Positions 44,893 to 55,667 of a DNA stretch of 64,000 bases are shown here, piece by piece (positions within the stretch are counted from its first letter, which is position 1; each line of letters starts with the position of its first letter). A model generated the notes under the pieces. That model did no database searches. It had not been told where the DNA came from and was given only the letters and a program-made list of their open reading frames with translations. The DNA is from Sophora flavescens. Its lineage: Eukaryota; Streptophyta; Magnoliopsida; Fabales; Fabaceae. Position numbers and translations under genes: made by a program. The DNA lies in contig CM061070.1 in the NCBI GenBank assembly GCA_030762895.1, positions 31,771,652 through 31,835,651 of the forward strand, in the 5' to 3' direction.

Positions 44893-44910
44893 TTGCTTGT
44901 CCTCAAGCAA
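44893..44910. other. 7-bp stem, 4-base loop hairpin beside the element A polypurine tract
   Basis: TTGCTTG, TCCT, CAAGCAA. It is shared with element B at 54304-54321, with the same stem and a loop differing by one base. Confidence 0.7.
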
Positions 44911-45523
44911 TAACTAAGGCCAGAAGAATAAACAGAACATTGATAGTGAACTAAGAACCCGAGTAAATGATCCAAGCAATAGGCAAATCAAACAATTCAG
45001 CAAGAGACAATCAATTCAAGTCCAATTAGAGGCTTGGGTTCCTTAGACTCATATTCTCATTGATTTGGGCACTCTTTCTCATTCGAAGCTCACCCCAAGC
45101 TTGTTTATTTGCTTGGCTCTCTTTCTACCTCACTCAAGTGTTTAGGGGATAAGACATTTCGCTCAATTTTCCTCAAGGAATGAATCCTACCATAGGCTTG
45201 ACTATCAACCAAATCTTTACTTTATTAATGAAAACAAATTAGAATCAAGAGGTCTTTTATTTGGTTGTAACATGGCCATGGGATTAATCTTTAGGTGGGG
45301 ATAACAAGAAAAGGAAATTCCAAAAGGCTACATAAACATCAAGCATTGCAAACATGACCTTCTAAAATACCTTCTTGGGTTTTCAATTCATTTTTCCACC
45401 TTTCTTTTCTTTCTTTTTCTTTTTATTTCTCACTTTTCTTTTTGTCATCCCCTTCGCTATATATTTTACTTCTTTTTTTTTTCTTTTTTTTTTGGAGAAG
45501 GGGAAATTTTTCAAATCAAGAGA

Positions 45524-45580
<57 letters not shown>
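45524..45580. repeat. (TTA)n microsatellite in element A
   Basis: About nineteen TTA/ATT triplets in a row, within a T-rich non-coding interior. Poly-Tyr, poly-Leu and poly-Asn reading frames here are by-products. Confidence 0.95.
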
Positions 45581-46463
45581 TTTTGATTCTTTTCCCAAAC
45601 TTTCAACTACCTTTTTACCCTTTTGTAATACTTTAGAAGGTCCCTATCAAACATATTTATCAAAACATTTCAGGGTACCAAGAAAAGTATTTTATTCTTT
45701 TGTAGGCTCAAAATTGGGCAACTAAGGGGTAGCATTTCATCATTCAAAGCTCAGATGGCCAGAAAAATACCTATTGCCTCAATCATTTTCAAAAATGTTT
45801 TCAAAATTTTTAAGCTTCAAAATGGTTTCAAGTCAAGTTCTAGAGAAAACAGACCAAGAGGAATAACACTCTAACACAAAGAATGGGGTAAAATTTTGTG
45901 AGTACCCCTTTATGGCTCAAAATCTCACATTTTAGTTCAGAATCAATGAAAAACACAAATCCTCAGAACCATGTGCTAATTATCAACTATCCAAGATTAT
46001 CTCAAACATTCTCATTTGCAGCCATATCACAAGAATAACAAATTGGGTTCAACAATTCACTATCACAGATTATTGGGCACTTAGTTCTCACAATTGGATG
46101 CAAAATCTAAGCAAGGGCAATCTAATAATGTGAACATGCAAAGCTATCATGCTAAACTATATGAATGCAACATGAATAATGCAAATGCAAAATACCCCTA
46201 CCCCAAGCTTAAGAATTTACATTGTCCCCAATGTAAACAATCAAGTTGGAGCGAGGAAGAAAAATAAAATAAAATAAAATTGGAACGGCTTACCGAGGCG
46301 GTAGCGGGTGCTGACTTTGCTTTTCTGGCTTTGTTTCTCCCTGCCCTTGCTTCTCCTTCCTTATTATCCTAAAAACACTTAACAAATTTATTAGTAAAAG
46401 AAAACTCTTTATCTTCTCAAATTATTCAAGAGTTAAAAATCAAAATCTAACTAAAGAGAAAGG

Positions 46464-46820
46464 TTAAGAAAAATTGGGTTGCCTCCCAATAAGCGCTTCT
46501 TTAACGTCACTAGCTTGACTCATTAAGAAGCATCCACCTGGATCCCATAACCTGTGGTATAAGGACCAAGGGATGCTAACTATGTGAGATCCTTCACCTG
46601 GATCCCACAATTTGCAGCATAAATGTGGAAGTGAGCGCTCGAAATTCATGCTGACTTCTTCAAATGGGAAGCGCTTTTCAATTCCTCTCGGGTCAAAGAT
46701 GACCCCTTCATCAACAAAATCTTCCCAATAAAAATGGGGTTCAACCTCTTGGACTAGCCATGGTGCCTTTATATTTAAAGATCCAAAATCCAATTTCTCG
46801 TGCAGAGGCATGAACTCCAT
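46464..46820 (-). CDS. Element A ORF, conserved tail (second frame)
   Basis: An overlapping frame, +1 relative to the first, reads MEFMPLHEKLDFGSLNIKAP, FDPRGIEKRFPFEEV and KLWDPGEGSHIVSIPWSLYH. It ends in RLWDPGGCFLMSQASDVKEA and LIGRQPNFS. It shares this tail with the element B ORF. Repeated DPRG/DPGG motifs are notable. It may be the displaced C-terminus of the first frame after a mutation, or an independent ORF from its own Met. No known domain is recognised. Confidence 0.55.
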   Translation of the reverse strand: MEFMPLHEKLDFGSLNIKAPWLVQEVEPHFYWEDFVDEGVIFDPRGIEKRFPFEEVSMNFERSLPHLCCKLWDPGEGSHIVSIPWSLYHRLWDPGGCFLMSQASDVKEALIGRQPNFS

Positions 46821-47715
46821 TGTTGACTCGCTTTAAAATGTGAGGTGGCAAACAAGTCGAGAGGATCACTTGTGGTGTTTTGGCTTCATGGCAATCTTCA
46901 CTCTCAGCATTACCAAATTCATCACCTTCCAGATATGCAGAAATCTCAGTACAAACCACACAAGTGTTTCTCCCATCACAATCAACACATGCATAGGAGC
47001 CAATAGCATCATCTAATTCCAAAAGTTCTTCATCATCCCCAAGCATGGTGAAATAGATGTCCTCCAATTGCCTCTTCCTTTCAAGCTCTTTAGTCAAGGG
47101 TTCAATGGGGGATGGTGCAACTATGTTCTCCAAAATAGGGTCTTCATTTCTTAATTCAGTTGCTCCCACTTCTTCATCTTCCTCATCATCCATCATTGCA
47201 TCATCTTCATCATCATCCATCAAGTTCCCATTTGGCATTTCGGAAAGTTGGTTAGAGAGTTCCTCAATACGTACCCCGAGACTTCGAATGGTATATTCTT
47301 GGTTTTCTAAACTTTCCATTGTTGTTACCATGAAGCTCTCCAAAATATCCTCTAGGTGAGACCGACTATCCGGAATAGGTTGCTCAGAATTGACTACGAA
47401 TTCAGATTTGAAGTTCTCCCAAGCAACTTCCAATGGTGATGGTTGTGGTTGATATGAAGATGTGGAAGGTTCCCAATGTTCCTCTTGATCAATCCAAGTA
47501 TTGTTTGGAGGATTACCCCACCATGGAGTGTAAGTGTTGGGAAATTGATTTCCCCGTTCAGAATAGGCTACCACTGGTGGAGGAGAGACAGTTGCCCTTG
47601 ACAACTCATTATTCACTTGTTGGATGTTTATGGCTAATTGCAGCATATCTGCCCGCAGCTGAAGCTCAGACATCTCAATTTCTGCATCAGATGGTTGATA
47701 GCAATTGTAGTCCAT
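46741..47715 (-). CDS. Element A ORF, gag-derived or accessory protein (first frame)
   Basis: The frame has 324 codons and starts MDYNCYQPSDAEIEMSELQL, about 180 bases inside the primer site. A proline/tryptophan-containing stretch (WWGNPPNNTW, YQPQPSPLEVAWENF) resembles the region after the nucleocapsid in Athila gag. A predicted coiled coil (residues about 125-160) is followed by a very acidic run (DDDEDDAMMDDEEDEE). A Cys cluster, CVDCDGRNTCVVC, near residue 245 could bind a metal. The capsid domain itself is absent. The frame ends near 46741 while the conserved tail continues in another frame. The function is unknown. Confidence 0.6.
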   Translation of the reverse strand: MDYNCYQPSDAEIEMSELQLRADMLQLAINIQQVNNELSRATVSPPPVVAYSERGNQFPNTYTPWWGNPPNNTWIDQEEHWEPSTSSYQPQPSPLEVAWENFKSEFVVNSEQPIPDSRSHLEDILESFMVTTMESLENQEYTIRSLGVRIEELSNQLSEMPNGNLMDDDEDDAMMDDEEDEEVGATELRNEDPILENIVAPSPIEPLTKELERKRQLEDIYFTMLGDDEELLELDDAIGSYACVDCDGRNTCVVCTEISAYLEGDEFGNAESEDCHEAKTPQVILSTCLPPHILKRVNNGVHASAREIGFWIFKYKGTMASPRG

Positions 47716-47915
47716 GATCCTGTCAAATCAATTTTTCACCTTACAGACAATTAAGCCCAAGATCAAAGAAACACAAAAACAAATATATACAAAACTAACA
47801 AAAGAAAGATATCAATTATATACAGAAAAATAAAATAAAAATGTCTAAACTAGTTGTCTCATTTGTTACTACTGATATTGGCAAAGCCAATCCCTATAAC
47901 AACGCGCCAAAAACT

Positions 47916-49277
47916 TGATGCGTGATTTTTAAGAATAAAGGCAAGTGCACCTCGTCGCAATCAAGTAATACGGTGGTGAGACCGGTTATCGTATCCACAG
48001 GGATCGGTTGTCAATTACCAATTCGCAAACTCAACAACTATCTAGACTAAACTAAAGTATGAGAGATTAAAACAGAAAACAAAGCAATACAATATTTTTT
48101 GTCTTTTTGGACTTTTAACAAACACTTGGAGTGCAGAATTTACAAATGGTTGAGATTGTCAGGTTTAGACTACACTAATCCTCCCTTGATTGCAATGAAA
48201 TGGCTAACAACACAAGTCCTAATTCAATTATGCCAATCAAGCCTTTTCTAAAGTACTCAAGCCTAATGTCTTAGGTGCATTGAGCCTAAAACCCCAAATT
48301 AAGCCCTAATGTCTTAGGTGGAATAACCTGGGATTTTGCATTAAGTCAAGACTTATAAGATTGCAAGCAGCCAACACCTATGTCTAGATTCTTGAACTAC
48401 TTGGCATATGATTCATGAGCATGCCTTAACACCAACCTTTCAATTATCTATCAAAGCAACATATCATTCCTATGGGTAGCTAAGCCAAGGAAAGCATTAA
48501 ACACAGAATCACATACTCATAAAGAAATAGAAACTTGTATTGAAATCAAATCAATTAACAATCAAGTTCAAAAAAGCTACATCTAAACCCAACAATGGGG
48601 GAATTAGCTATACATGATAAATTCTACAAAAGAGAAAGAGAGAAGAGAGGAAGAAAACTTCATGACGAACACTTCAATCTACTTCCAATCCAAGAGCAGA
48701 GAGATGTCATCTTTAAGGTCCCAGCCTTCCCCCAGCCATCAGCCCTCTTTAGGGTTTCCAAGCCTCTGCCAAAAGTCCCCTTTTTTAGGTTAGAAGTCAG
48801 TCCCCTTTTCTGTTCATCGCAGCCCTATTTATAGATCAGTCGCGCGTCACGGCCGTGATGTCTATCACGGCCAGGCCGTGATGCTTTCTGTCCAAGGCGT
48901 GTCTTCAAGTTTTTGACTCTCGCGAGGCGAGAGAAGTGTTCGCGACGCGAGCCCTTATTTTCTGGTTGGTCACGGCCGTGATGTCAGTCACGGCCTGCCT
49001 TCTTCTCTGCTTGATTACGGCCGTGATGGTCATCACGGCCAGGCCGTGATAGGCTCTGTTTGGCTCATATTCTTCTCTTTTTAAGCTCCAAAATCATCCA
49101 AGCTTCATTATAGCCAAATATGCACAGTTTTCCTTCAATTTCTGCAAAACAACACACAGAAACCACCTTCACCCGTTCCAAGGGAAAATCTAACTAAAAT
49201 CAAATAAGGAATGCCTAATCTATATGCAAAATGCATGCAAAAGTCTATAGAAAACATGATGTAAAATCACACTATCA
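47916..49277 (-). repeat. Element A 5' LTR
   Basis: This is the promoter-bearing LTR of element A. TATA box CTATAAATAG is at 48825-48834 on minus; about 440 bases of U3 lie upstream and about 900 bases of transcribed LTR downstream. Confidence 0.9.
48841..49050. promoter_or_regulatory. GC-rich palindrome array, element A 5' LTR
   Basis: This is the same array as at 44435, but one palindrome pair is gained near 48860 and another lost near 48990 relative to the sister LTR. It sits just upstream of the TATA box at 48825-48834. Confidence 0.8.
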
Positions 49278-49789
49278 ATCTTCATACTTCTTCAACTTCT
49301 TCCATTTCTTCTTTTTTTTTCAAACACTTAAAGCTTCCATTTTTATTAGTCTTTTCCACTTGAGTTCTTCATTAAAGTTCTTCCTTATACTAAGGATAAT
49401 GCTCTCATATGAATCTTTTTTCAAGTTTCATTTTTTATTTCTTAGTTTACTTTATGTGTTCTTTATATGCTTTAAACTTCTAAAATCTCTCTAAAATGGT
49501 AGAAAACTCCTTTTGAGTTGAAACCACTTTCTATAGTCTTATATTAACTTATATTTTCACATACTAAGAGGTGGTGTAAAACAAAAATCTCTACCTATAT
49601 CTTCCAATGAAGGCCGAATGCTTGCATTTGTGACCTAGAAAGTTTTTGTTTCAACTTTTGGAATATGATCATGTGTTTGAGTTTCTAGCTATCCATTGAT
49701 CTTAAATCTATAAATCTTGGAAGTTTTGATAGCTTGTTCCTATGATGACTGAAAATATGAATAAGTAAGCCTAGGATACTATGTTTCAA

Positions 49790-50350
49790 CTTTCCAAGTA
49801 TGATCATGGATTTAGAACTCTTAATACCTTGTGATTCTAAACCTAAGAGTTTTTGTTAACAAAGAATATTTTCCTCATCATCCTATGATGGCCGAAACTT
49901 AGTGTTTAGGTGCTAGGATGTTTGAGTTTTTATTTTTCCAAAATGATCATGGACTTAAGCTCAATAAAATATTTGGATGCTAAGTCTAAGAGATTTGAAA
50001 GTTTAAGGATTTCTAACTTGTTTATTCTATGTTATTAAAGCTAGGATGTATTATCTTCATTTTTCCAAGATGATCATGGACTTGAGCTCCATAAGATATT
50101 TGGATGCTAAGTCTAAGAGATTGGAATGTTTAAGTTTCCATTGTTTTCCAAAATGATCATGGACTTGAGCTCCATAAGATATTTGGATGCTAAGTCTAAG
50201 AGATTGGAATGTTTAAAGATTTCTAACCTATAAATCATGTGAAGGCCGAACCTAGAAGGTTATGGACCTAGGATACTTTGCTCTTATTTTTCCAAAATGA
50301 TCATGGTTTTGAGCTCCTTAATACATATGGATGCTAAACCTAAGAGATTG
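49790..50350 (+). repeat. Long-period tandem repeats inside the solo LTR
   Basis: The phrases TTCCAAAATGATCATGGA, GAGCTCCATAAGATATTTGG and GATGCTAAGTCTAAGAGATT recur about five times with period roughly 110-150 bases, with growing divergence outward. They are non-coding. Confidence 0.7.
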
Positions 50351-51271
50351 GAAAGTTTAGTGAATACTAGCCTATTTTACTAGCCTTGGCCGAATACCCT
50401 AAGTGTATAACTTAGTGGGATTTTAATTCAACTTTGTTAAATGATCATTGTTTATGAACTTCTAACACTTAATGATCATAAATCCATGAGTTATATAATT
50501 TTAGGGAATCTCTAACCCTAAGAACTAGTCTTGGCTGAACCTATACCTTGTGGTTTAGTGTTCTTATTTGATTTTAACCTGTGATTTTGTGTTCATAACC
50601 TTAGACTGCCATCACGGAGGAAACGAGGACGTTCGTGGTATACCTCTTCGAGCATCTAATCTCCTTACCTTCACAGAAGGTGGAGTCAATACTTTGTGGT
50701 GTGACGACGAGGAGCTTCGAGTTTGGGAGTTCGGTGATAACCCAGGTGGGGGAAAGAACCAACCTATCGTCGGAATGGATAAGTAGTAGATTATATAATA
50801 ATTGTGTAGGGCGACCTAAACCCTACTAGTAGTCGAGTAATCGACAAGACCAAAATCACATTGAAAACCTTTGCTGAAAAACCAATGACGATTCGGGGAT
50901 TGTAGGTTTATCAATATTAGGTTGATTTTATATTCTTGATGGTTGATTTGAGCTTATTACCTTTATTGAATTGATTTTTGTGCTATGTTGGTGATATTGG
51001 AATATTTTGATTGATATTGTGTTATGCATGATCAGCCTGGTTTTTATTATTATGCTTAGTGGATTTTAAGCAAAGATATATATGTTGTCTACGAGATTAT
51101 TGTTTTGGGTGTGAGGATAATGATGATTTAGAAGTGCCTAACTTAGATGATGTATGTTAAAGAGGTGTTATGGCATAGAATATGTGTCAAGTTCTAATGG
51201 AAGGTTAAGGCACTAGGATGTTGTTAAATCGGGTTGGTGGGATTCCAGTATAGGTGTTGTTGTCCATGACC

Positions 51272-51640
51272 GTGTATTGGTAATATAATACACAAGGAAA
51301 AAAGTGTATTGGTAATATAATACACCAAGACAAAAATGTATTGGTAATATAATACACAAAGACAAAAGTGTATTGGTAATATAATACACAAAGACAAAAG
51401 TGTATTGGTAATATAATACACCATGTATTGGTAATATAATATACGTAAAACACTTATGTGTATTGGTAATATAATACACCGTGTATTGGTAATATAATAC
51501 ACGTAAAACATTTGTGTATTGGTAATATAATACACCATGAATTGGTAATATAATACACCGTGTATTGGTAATATAATACACGTAAAACACTTCTGTGTAT
51601 TGGTAATATAATACACCGTGTATTGGTAATATAATACACG
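51272..51640 (+). repeat. Tandem hairpin array in the solo LTR, about thirteen units
   Basis: Each unit is GTGTATT, then six bases (GGTAAT), then ATAATACAC, so ends pair (GTGTATT with AATACAC). Units are separated by short linkers such as CATG or by longer ones (GTAAAACACTT, AAGACAAAA). The reading frames of ILPIHG/YYITNT repeats on the minus strand are by-products of the repeat. Confidence 0.85.
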
Positions 51641-51672
51641 TAAAATCAAGAGTTCTCGCGAGACCGCTTCCA

Positions 51673-51760
51673 CCTTAACGGGAATGGGGGTGGAACACCT
51701 TAACGGGAATGGAGGTGTGCACTAGGTGGAACATCCTAACGGGAATGAGGGTGTGCCCCG
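51673..51760 (+). repeat. Three CCTTAACGGGAATG hairpin repeats in the solo LTR
   Basis: CACC or CATC, then (C)TTAACGGGAATGG, then GGTG, repeats three times directly after the previous array. Arm ends again can pair (CCACC with GGTGG). Confidence 0.7.
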
Positions 51761-52433
51761 ATGCAAATGAGGGATGGTGACAGGAGTGGTAGTGGCCACG
51801 ATAACGTAAAGACATGGTGACAGGATTAAAGGGGTTACGTTAAAATAACGTGTTAGATTGCCTGATAGTAAGGGTAGAGGATGATATATATTAACCCGAG
51901 GATGATTCGTTAGTTATGTGTGTTGATTGTCTGTGACAAATACTGTATAATTTACTATGACTCTTTTCCGCTTTTTGATGATAGAACTGTTTCTTATCCC
52001 CTGTATATTTCTGTATGTTGTATTTTATCTCCCGGTGGAATTATACGAGAAGACCTGTGAATGAGCGTAACCAAGAGGCGTTGGATGGAACTCCCTACGA
52101 ACCGGAGGTTGGAGGACGAGCTGTGACCCATGGTGATTAGGGTCTAGTAAGTTATGGCCAGTGCGTCTCGTGAGGCATATTTTTATTATGTTTTCCACTA
52201 TTTAACTTTTGTCTAAGTATATGCCTATGAGGGATCCTACTGATAGGATATCCTCAACAGTGTTTTGTAATATGCATAATATACTTATATTGTGATATGC
52301 CATTCTATATGAAGTTGTATACTTTATAAGTTAAGTTTTAATTTTTACGTATTTTCACGTTAAGGGTGCGATTAAGTAATTAAATAATGAGGTTTTAATC
52401 TAATGACACAAAGAGGCACAGCGGGGTGTCTCA

Positions 52434-52838
52434 CCTTTGACCTCTTTGGTAATGGCCACCTCATATGTTTGGGTTGCCTCTTCAATCTTTGGGGTAAAGG
52501 TGGGGAAGTCATCTCTGGTACAAATTTGGGTAGAGACTTTTCTGCAGATTTGGTAGAAGTTTCTGCAAAAAATTTCTGCTGAGTTTTCTTTGCTGCAGCA
52601 TGTTCAGAAGACTCTACAATAACTGGTTCAATCTTTTTAAACTTAGATTCTACATTCTGGACATTGCTCATAGTCTTAGCAAATTTTCTATCTCTATTCT
52701 GCCCTACTGAAGTAAGGACTTCTTTCCCATTTATGAGGATTATTGCCTTGCAGTGCTCCATTTCATTAAACTTAGGTGTCTCTGTGGTGTTGGGCAATGT
52801 TTCATTCAGTCTTGAGCTCAGTGCTGTATCCAACTGTC
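52434..52838 (-). pseudogene. Athila-like gag, C-terminal part after element B
   Basis: This is the continuation of the gag interrupted at 58390. The region MEHCKAIILINGKEV corresponds to the Athila gag motif (CKAI.LRSGKEV). A lysine/proline-rich tail follows (KFVPEMTSPPLPQRLKRQ) up to ITKEVK, where the solo LTR interrupts it. Across that LTR the frame continues as GRGKKTLRQMAQFAQRRIN in 42865-42800, then stops. This continuity supports the insertion order. Confidence 0.7.
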
Positions 52839-54284
52839 TGTTGTGACTCCGGCAAGTGTACCGGGTCGTCGCAAGTAATAAAAATAACACGGTAAGTAAA
52901 TACCGAGGTCGAACTCAAGGATTGGGATACCAATTCGACTAATCCGCGGGAAGTCAGATACGTTCGGTCAAGTTACAGAAAAGTGGTTGAGGAAGAGAGA
53001 TTAATATCTAAATTCAATTAACTAGTCTAAATAAATAATTAACTAAAATTCAGAAAACTAAAATGTCCAAGGTCACAAATCCACCTACCCAATATGTACA
53101 CCCAAGTGATGATGAATTCCTCCCTAAATTCAATTACAATGTCAACCGGGACCCCTAAATTCTCCTAAATCCACTCTCGTGCTCATTAGGACGTATTCGA
53201 CGATTGGATTAATTACTTACTAGGTCTCATAATCTAATCTCGAATTCTGTTAATTCTTGTTCCCTATAAGGTTGCACCGATCTCCTACTCACTCTCGTGC
53301 AATATTCGATCGATGATCCTAATTCAAGTTCTAAACGCGAATCGCTGACTAAGCCTCATCACGTTAACAAGTCAATCACGCAACACATATGATTAACACA
53401 ACCAAATCAGAATTAGAAAACGTGAATTGAATTAGAGGAGAAAGACATACATCATATAGAATCTACACTGCCATGGGTGGCTTCATCGTTCCCTCGGACG
53501 ACGGGGATTAGTTCCTCATGCTCATAGACAAGCAATCGGAACTCATCCTAACCCTAAGAATTAAGAGAAGAGAAGAGCGAGACGCATACACAGAATAAGG
53601 ATTACAAAAAGACTCTAAAAATTCTGATCCCAAAAAAAAAATTCTTTAATTCTGTTCTGATCTGCTCTATTTATAAGGAGGCCACGCGTCACGGCCGTGA
53701 TGGTCATCACGGCCTGGCCGTGACGGCTTCTGTTTCTGGCACACTTCTGGAATTTAAACCCTCGCGACGCGAAGGATGTCTCGCGACGCGAGTCTTCTTG
53801 TCACGGCCCGTGATGTGAATCACGGCCAAGCCGTGATGCTCTCTCCTTGTGTGGATTTTGGGTCACTGGGCAGTGATACACATCACGGCTAGGCCGTGAT
53901 GGTCTCTGTCTTGTGTGGTTTTAGATCACGGCCGTGATGCACATCACGGCTAGGCCGTGATGGTCTCGACTTCCAAGTCTTCATTATTCGCGAGGCGAGC
54001 CTTACGTTCGCGGGCGAGACCACCAAAACTGCTTATTCCCATTGCTTCTTCACTTCCTTGATTCTCAGAGCTTCATTTATTTAACCTGAAACAACGAAAG
54101 CAACCACAAGCGTAATTCTATTCAAAATAACCTAAAAACTACACAAAAGACGCAAAACGAGTCAAAGTCCAACTTAGGAACAAAACAAGGCAAATTTGGG
54201 CGAAAACAAGATTGAACTCGAATAAATTGGCACATAAACCCTAGTTCATCTAGTTATAAAACTAGATAAGCCAGAGGCTTATCA
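52839..54284 (-). repeat. Element B 3' LTR
   Basis: This is the downstream LTR of element B. A TATA stretch (CTTATAAATAG on minus, 53667-53677) is preceded in the element's sense by the palindrome array 53684-54024. Confidence 0.9.
53684..54024. promoter_or_regulatory. GC-rich palindrome array, element B 3' LTR
   Basis: TCACGGCCGTGA-type units alternate with ATCACGGC(C/T)(T/A)GGCCGTGA-type units, with CTCGCGACGCGA and TTCGCGAGGCGAG interspersed. This is the same vocabulary as in element A. The array adjoins the TATA box. Confidence 0.8.
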
Positions 54285-54302
54285 AATACCCCAAACTTAA
54301 AC

Positions 54303-54322
54303 CTTGCTTGTCCCCAAGCAAG
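54303..54322. other. Hairpin beside the element B polypurine tract
   Basis: CTTGCTTG, loop TCCC, CAAGCAAG. It is homologous to 44893-44910 in element A, with one extra base pair and one loop change. Confidence 0.7.
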
Positions 54323-55667
54323 CTTAAAACTCAAAAACGACTCAAGACTTGGCAAGCCTAAAGGAATCAATTGATTTCGCACAAATTTAATGCAACTTAA
54401 AAAAAAAACAGTTTTACTCTAATGATCTCCCCCCTATATCAATGTAATCCCCACATTCATCTAACTTAAACAGTTTGAGAATTTATCATTCATGCCATCA
54501 TTACTCTAAGTTGAGGCTCAAAGATACACACAAAGGAAGATCACCTATTTCAAACAATTGCCTTCCTCACAAGGGTATGTAAAATTTCACTCATTCGCTC
54601 CAGTTCGTCAAGGCTTTCAACTTTTTCACTCAATTTCACTTATCAAGAGCACTTCCCATGAATTTGATTTTCATCTCAAAAATGGTCCCCACGAAAACTT
54701 GCATGCAACATCAGAAGGTCTTTTAAAGGTTGTAATGGGGCCTGGCTGAGGGTAGGATAATGAAGGATATTTAGGCTTAAGTCCCTAGGAACTAAGAGAG
54801 CATGAGCATTTTGACACTCTTTCCACTCAAATTCCTTTTTCCATTTTTCATTTGGGCTCGGGTGACTACAGCCTTTTCCTTGCTAATCTTTTTGTTCTGC
54901 CCCTTTTCCTTTGGCAATTTTTTTTTGTTTTCTTCTTCTTTTTTTTTTTTTTTGCCTTGGGTTTCAACCTTTATTTTTCTTTTTCTCACCCCAAAATGAC
55001 ATACCTCCTTGTAGCCACCCCAAACTTAGTTTCTCACAACCTTTCTCTTGCTCATTTCCATGCTCTCCTAATCCTAAGATTGGGTTAACATGGTTTTTCA
55101 GATTTGGCTCGTAATGTAGGGTCATCAAGAAACAATAAGTCAATTGGGCTCAATTTGGCTAACTAGGGAACATGCATTAGGGACGGTTCTTTTTAGGCCA
55201 AATGGTTTTTTCAAAGAAAATTGCCTAAATCATTTGATGCAACACATAATCATGCAAACCATAAAGAGATTCAAGCAAACTCGGGAAAGTGCAACTTAAC
55301 AGTGATTCACACATTCAAAAACAGAGTTGGAGGCTCAAATTCCTCACCTGGACATTTTGCAAATTGTTTGACCGAGATACGATTCCTAGTGTGTGCACCC
55401 CCTCACCCCAAACTTATCATAAATCAAATAATCACAATAAAATCCTCAAAGTTCAGTTTTCAATTTTTAAGTGGGGATAAACTTTTCTATTATTAGAACC
55501 TAGGGGGAAATCATCAATGGTCAAATAATTCATGCAATCAATCTATGCTCAATTCAATCAAAATCCAACAAGCTTGCCAACACGACATTCATACAAAAAC
55601 TCTTGATCTTCTCAAATTATTCAAGAGCGACAAACAAAAACAAAACAAAAACAAAACAAAACAAAAT

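Larger units (their letters stand above)
43510..49277 (-). mobile_element. Non-autonomous LTR element A (5.8 kb), Athila-derived, nested in the solo LTR
   Basis: The LTRs are 43510-44871 and 47916-49277, each 1362 bp, TGATAG...CGCATCA on minus. Target duplication ATCTT is perfect (43505-43509, 49278-49282). The primer site on minus, TGGCGCGTTGTTATAGGGA (47891-47909), is a decayed tRNA-Asp type. The polypurine tract AGCTTGGGGTGATT lies beside the left LTR, so the element reads leftwards. Inside is one ORF region without protease, polymerase or integrase. From 44912 to 46460 nothing coding is seen except the TTA repeat. The LTRs differ at about ten single sites plus two balancing 23-base indels, so it is a young insertion. 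Confidence 0.85.
42866..52433 (+). mobile_element. Solo LTR (about 3.8 kb without the nested element), gypsy type
   Basis: It starts TGTAACAACCTG and ends GGGGTGTCTCA. CCTTT flanks both ends (42861-42865, 52434-52438). Removing element A (43510-49277) and one ATCTT rejoins the LTR. A second LTR of this family begins at 62059 and an inverted fragment lies at 41650. It has three internal repeat blocks: about 49790-50350, 51272-51640 and 51673-51760. The segments 49283-49790 and 50360-51270 show nothing coding. A complete solo LTR with its duplication implies LTR-LTR recombination removed the body. Confidence 0.85.

Noticed and set aside
45375..45725. Reading frames rich in Leu, Tyr or Asn over the TTA repeat in element A.
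   Set aside because: Pure translation of a microsatellite and T-rich tract.
46780..46860. TTTAAAG heptamer in the element A ORF, in the right register for a -1 ribosomal frameshift (T TTA AAG), near the overlap of the two frames.
   Set aside because: The conserved tail lies in the +1 frame relative to the first ORF, not -1, and that frame has a TAA right at the heptamer. A -1 slip would not reach it.
51272..51640. Regular direct repeats with short spacers, superficially CRISPR-like.
   Set aside because: This is a plant nuclear LTR. Units are self-complementary, spacers are homologous to each other and no cas genes exist.
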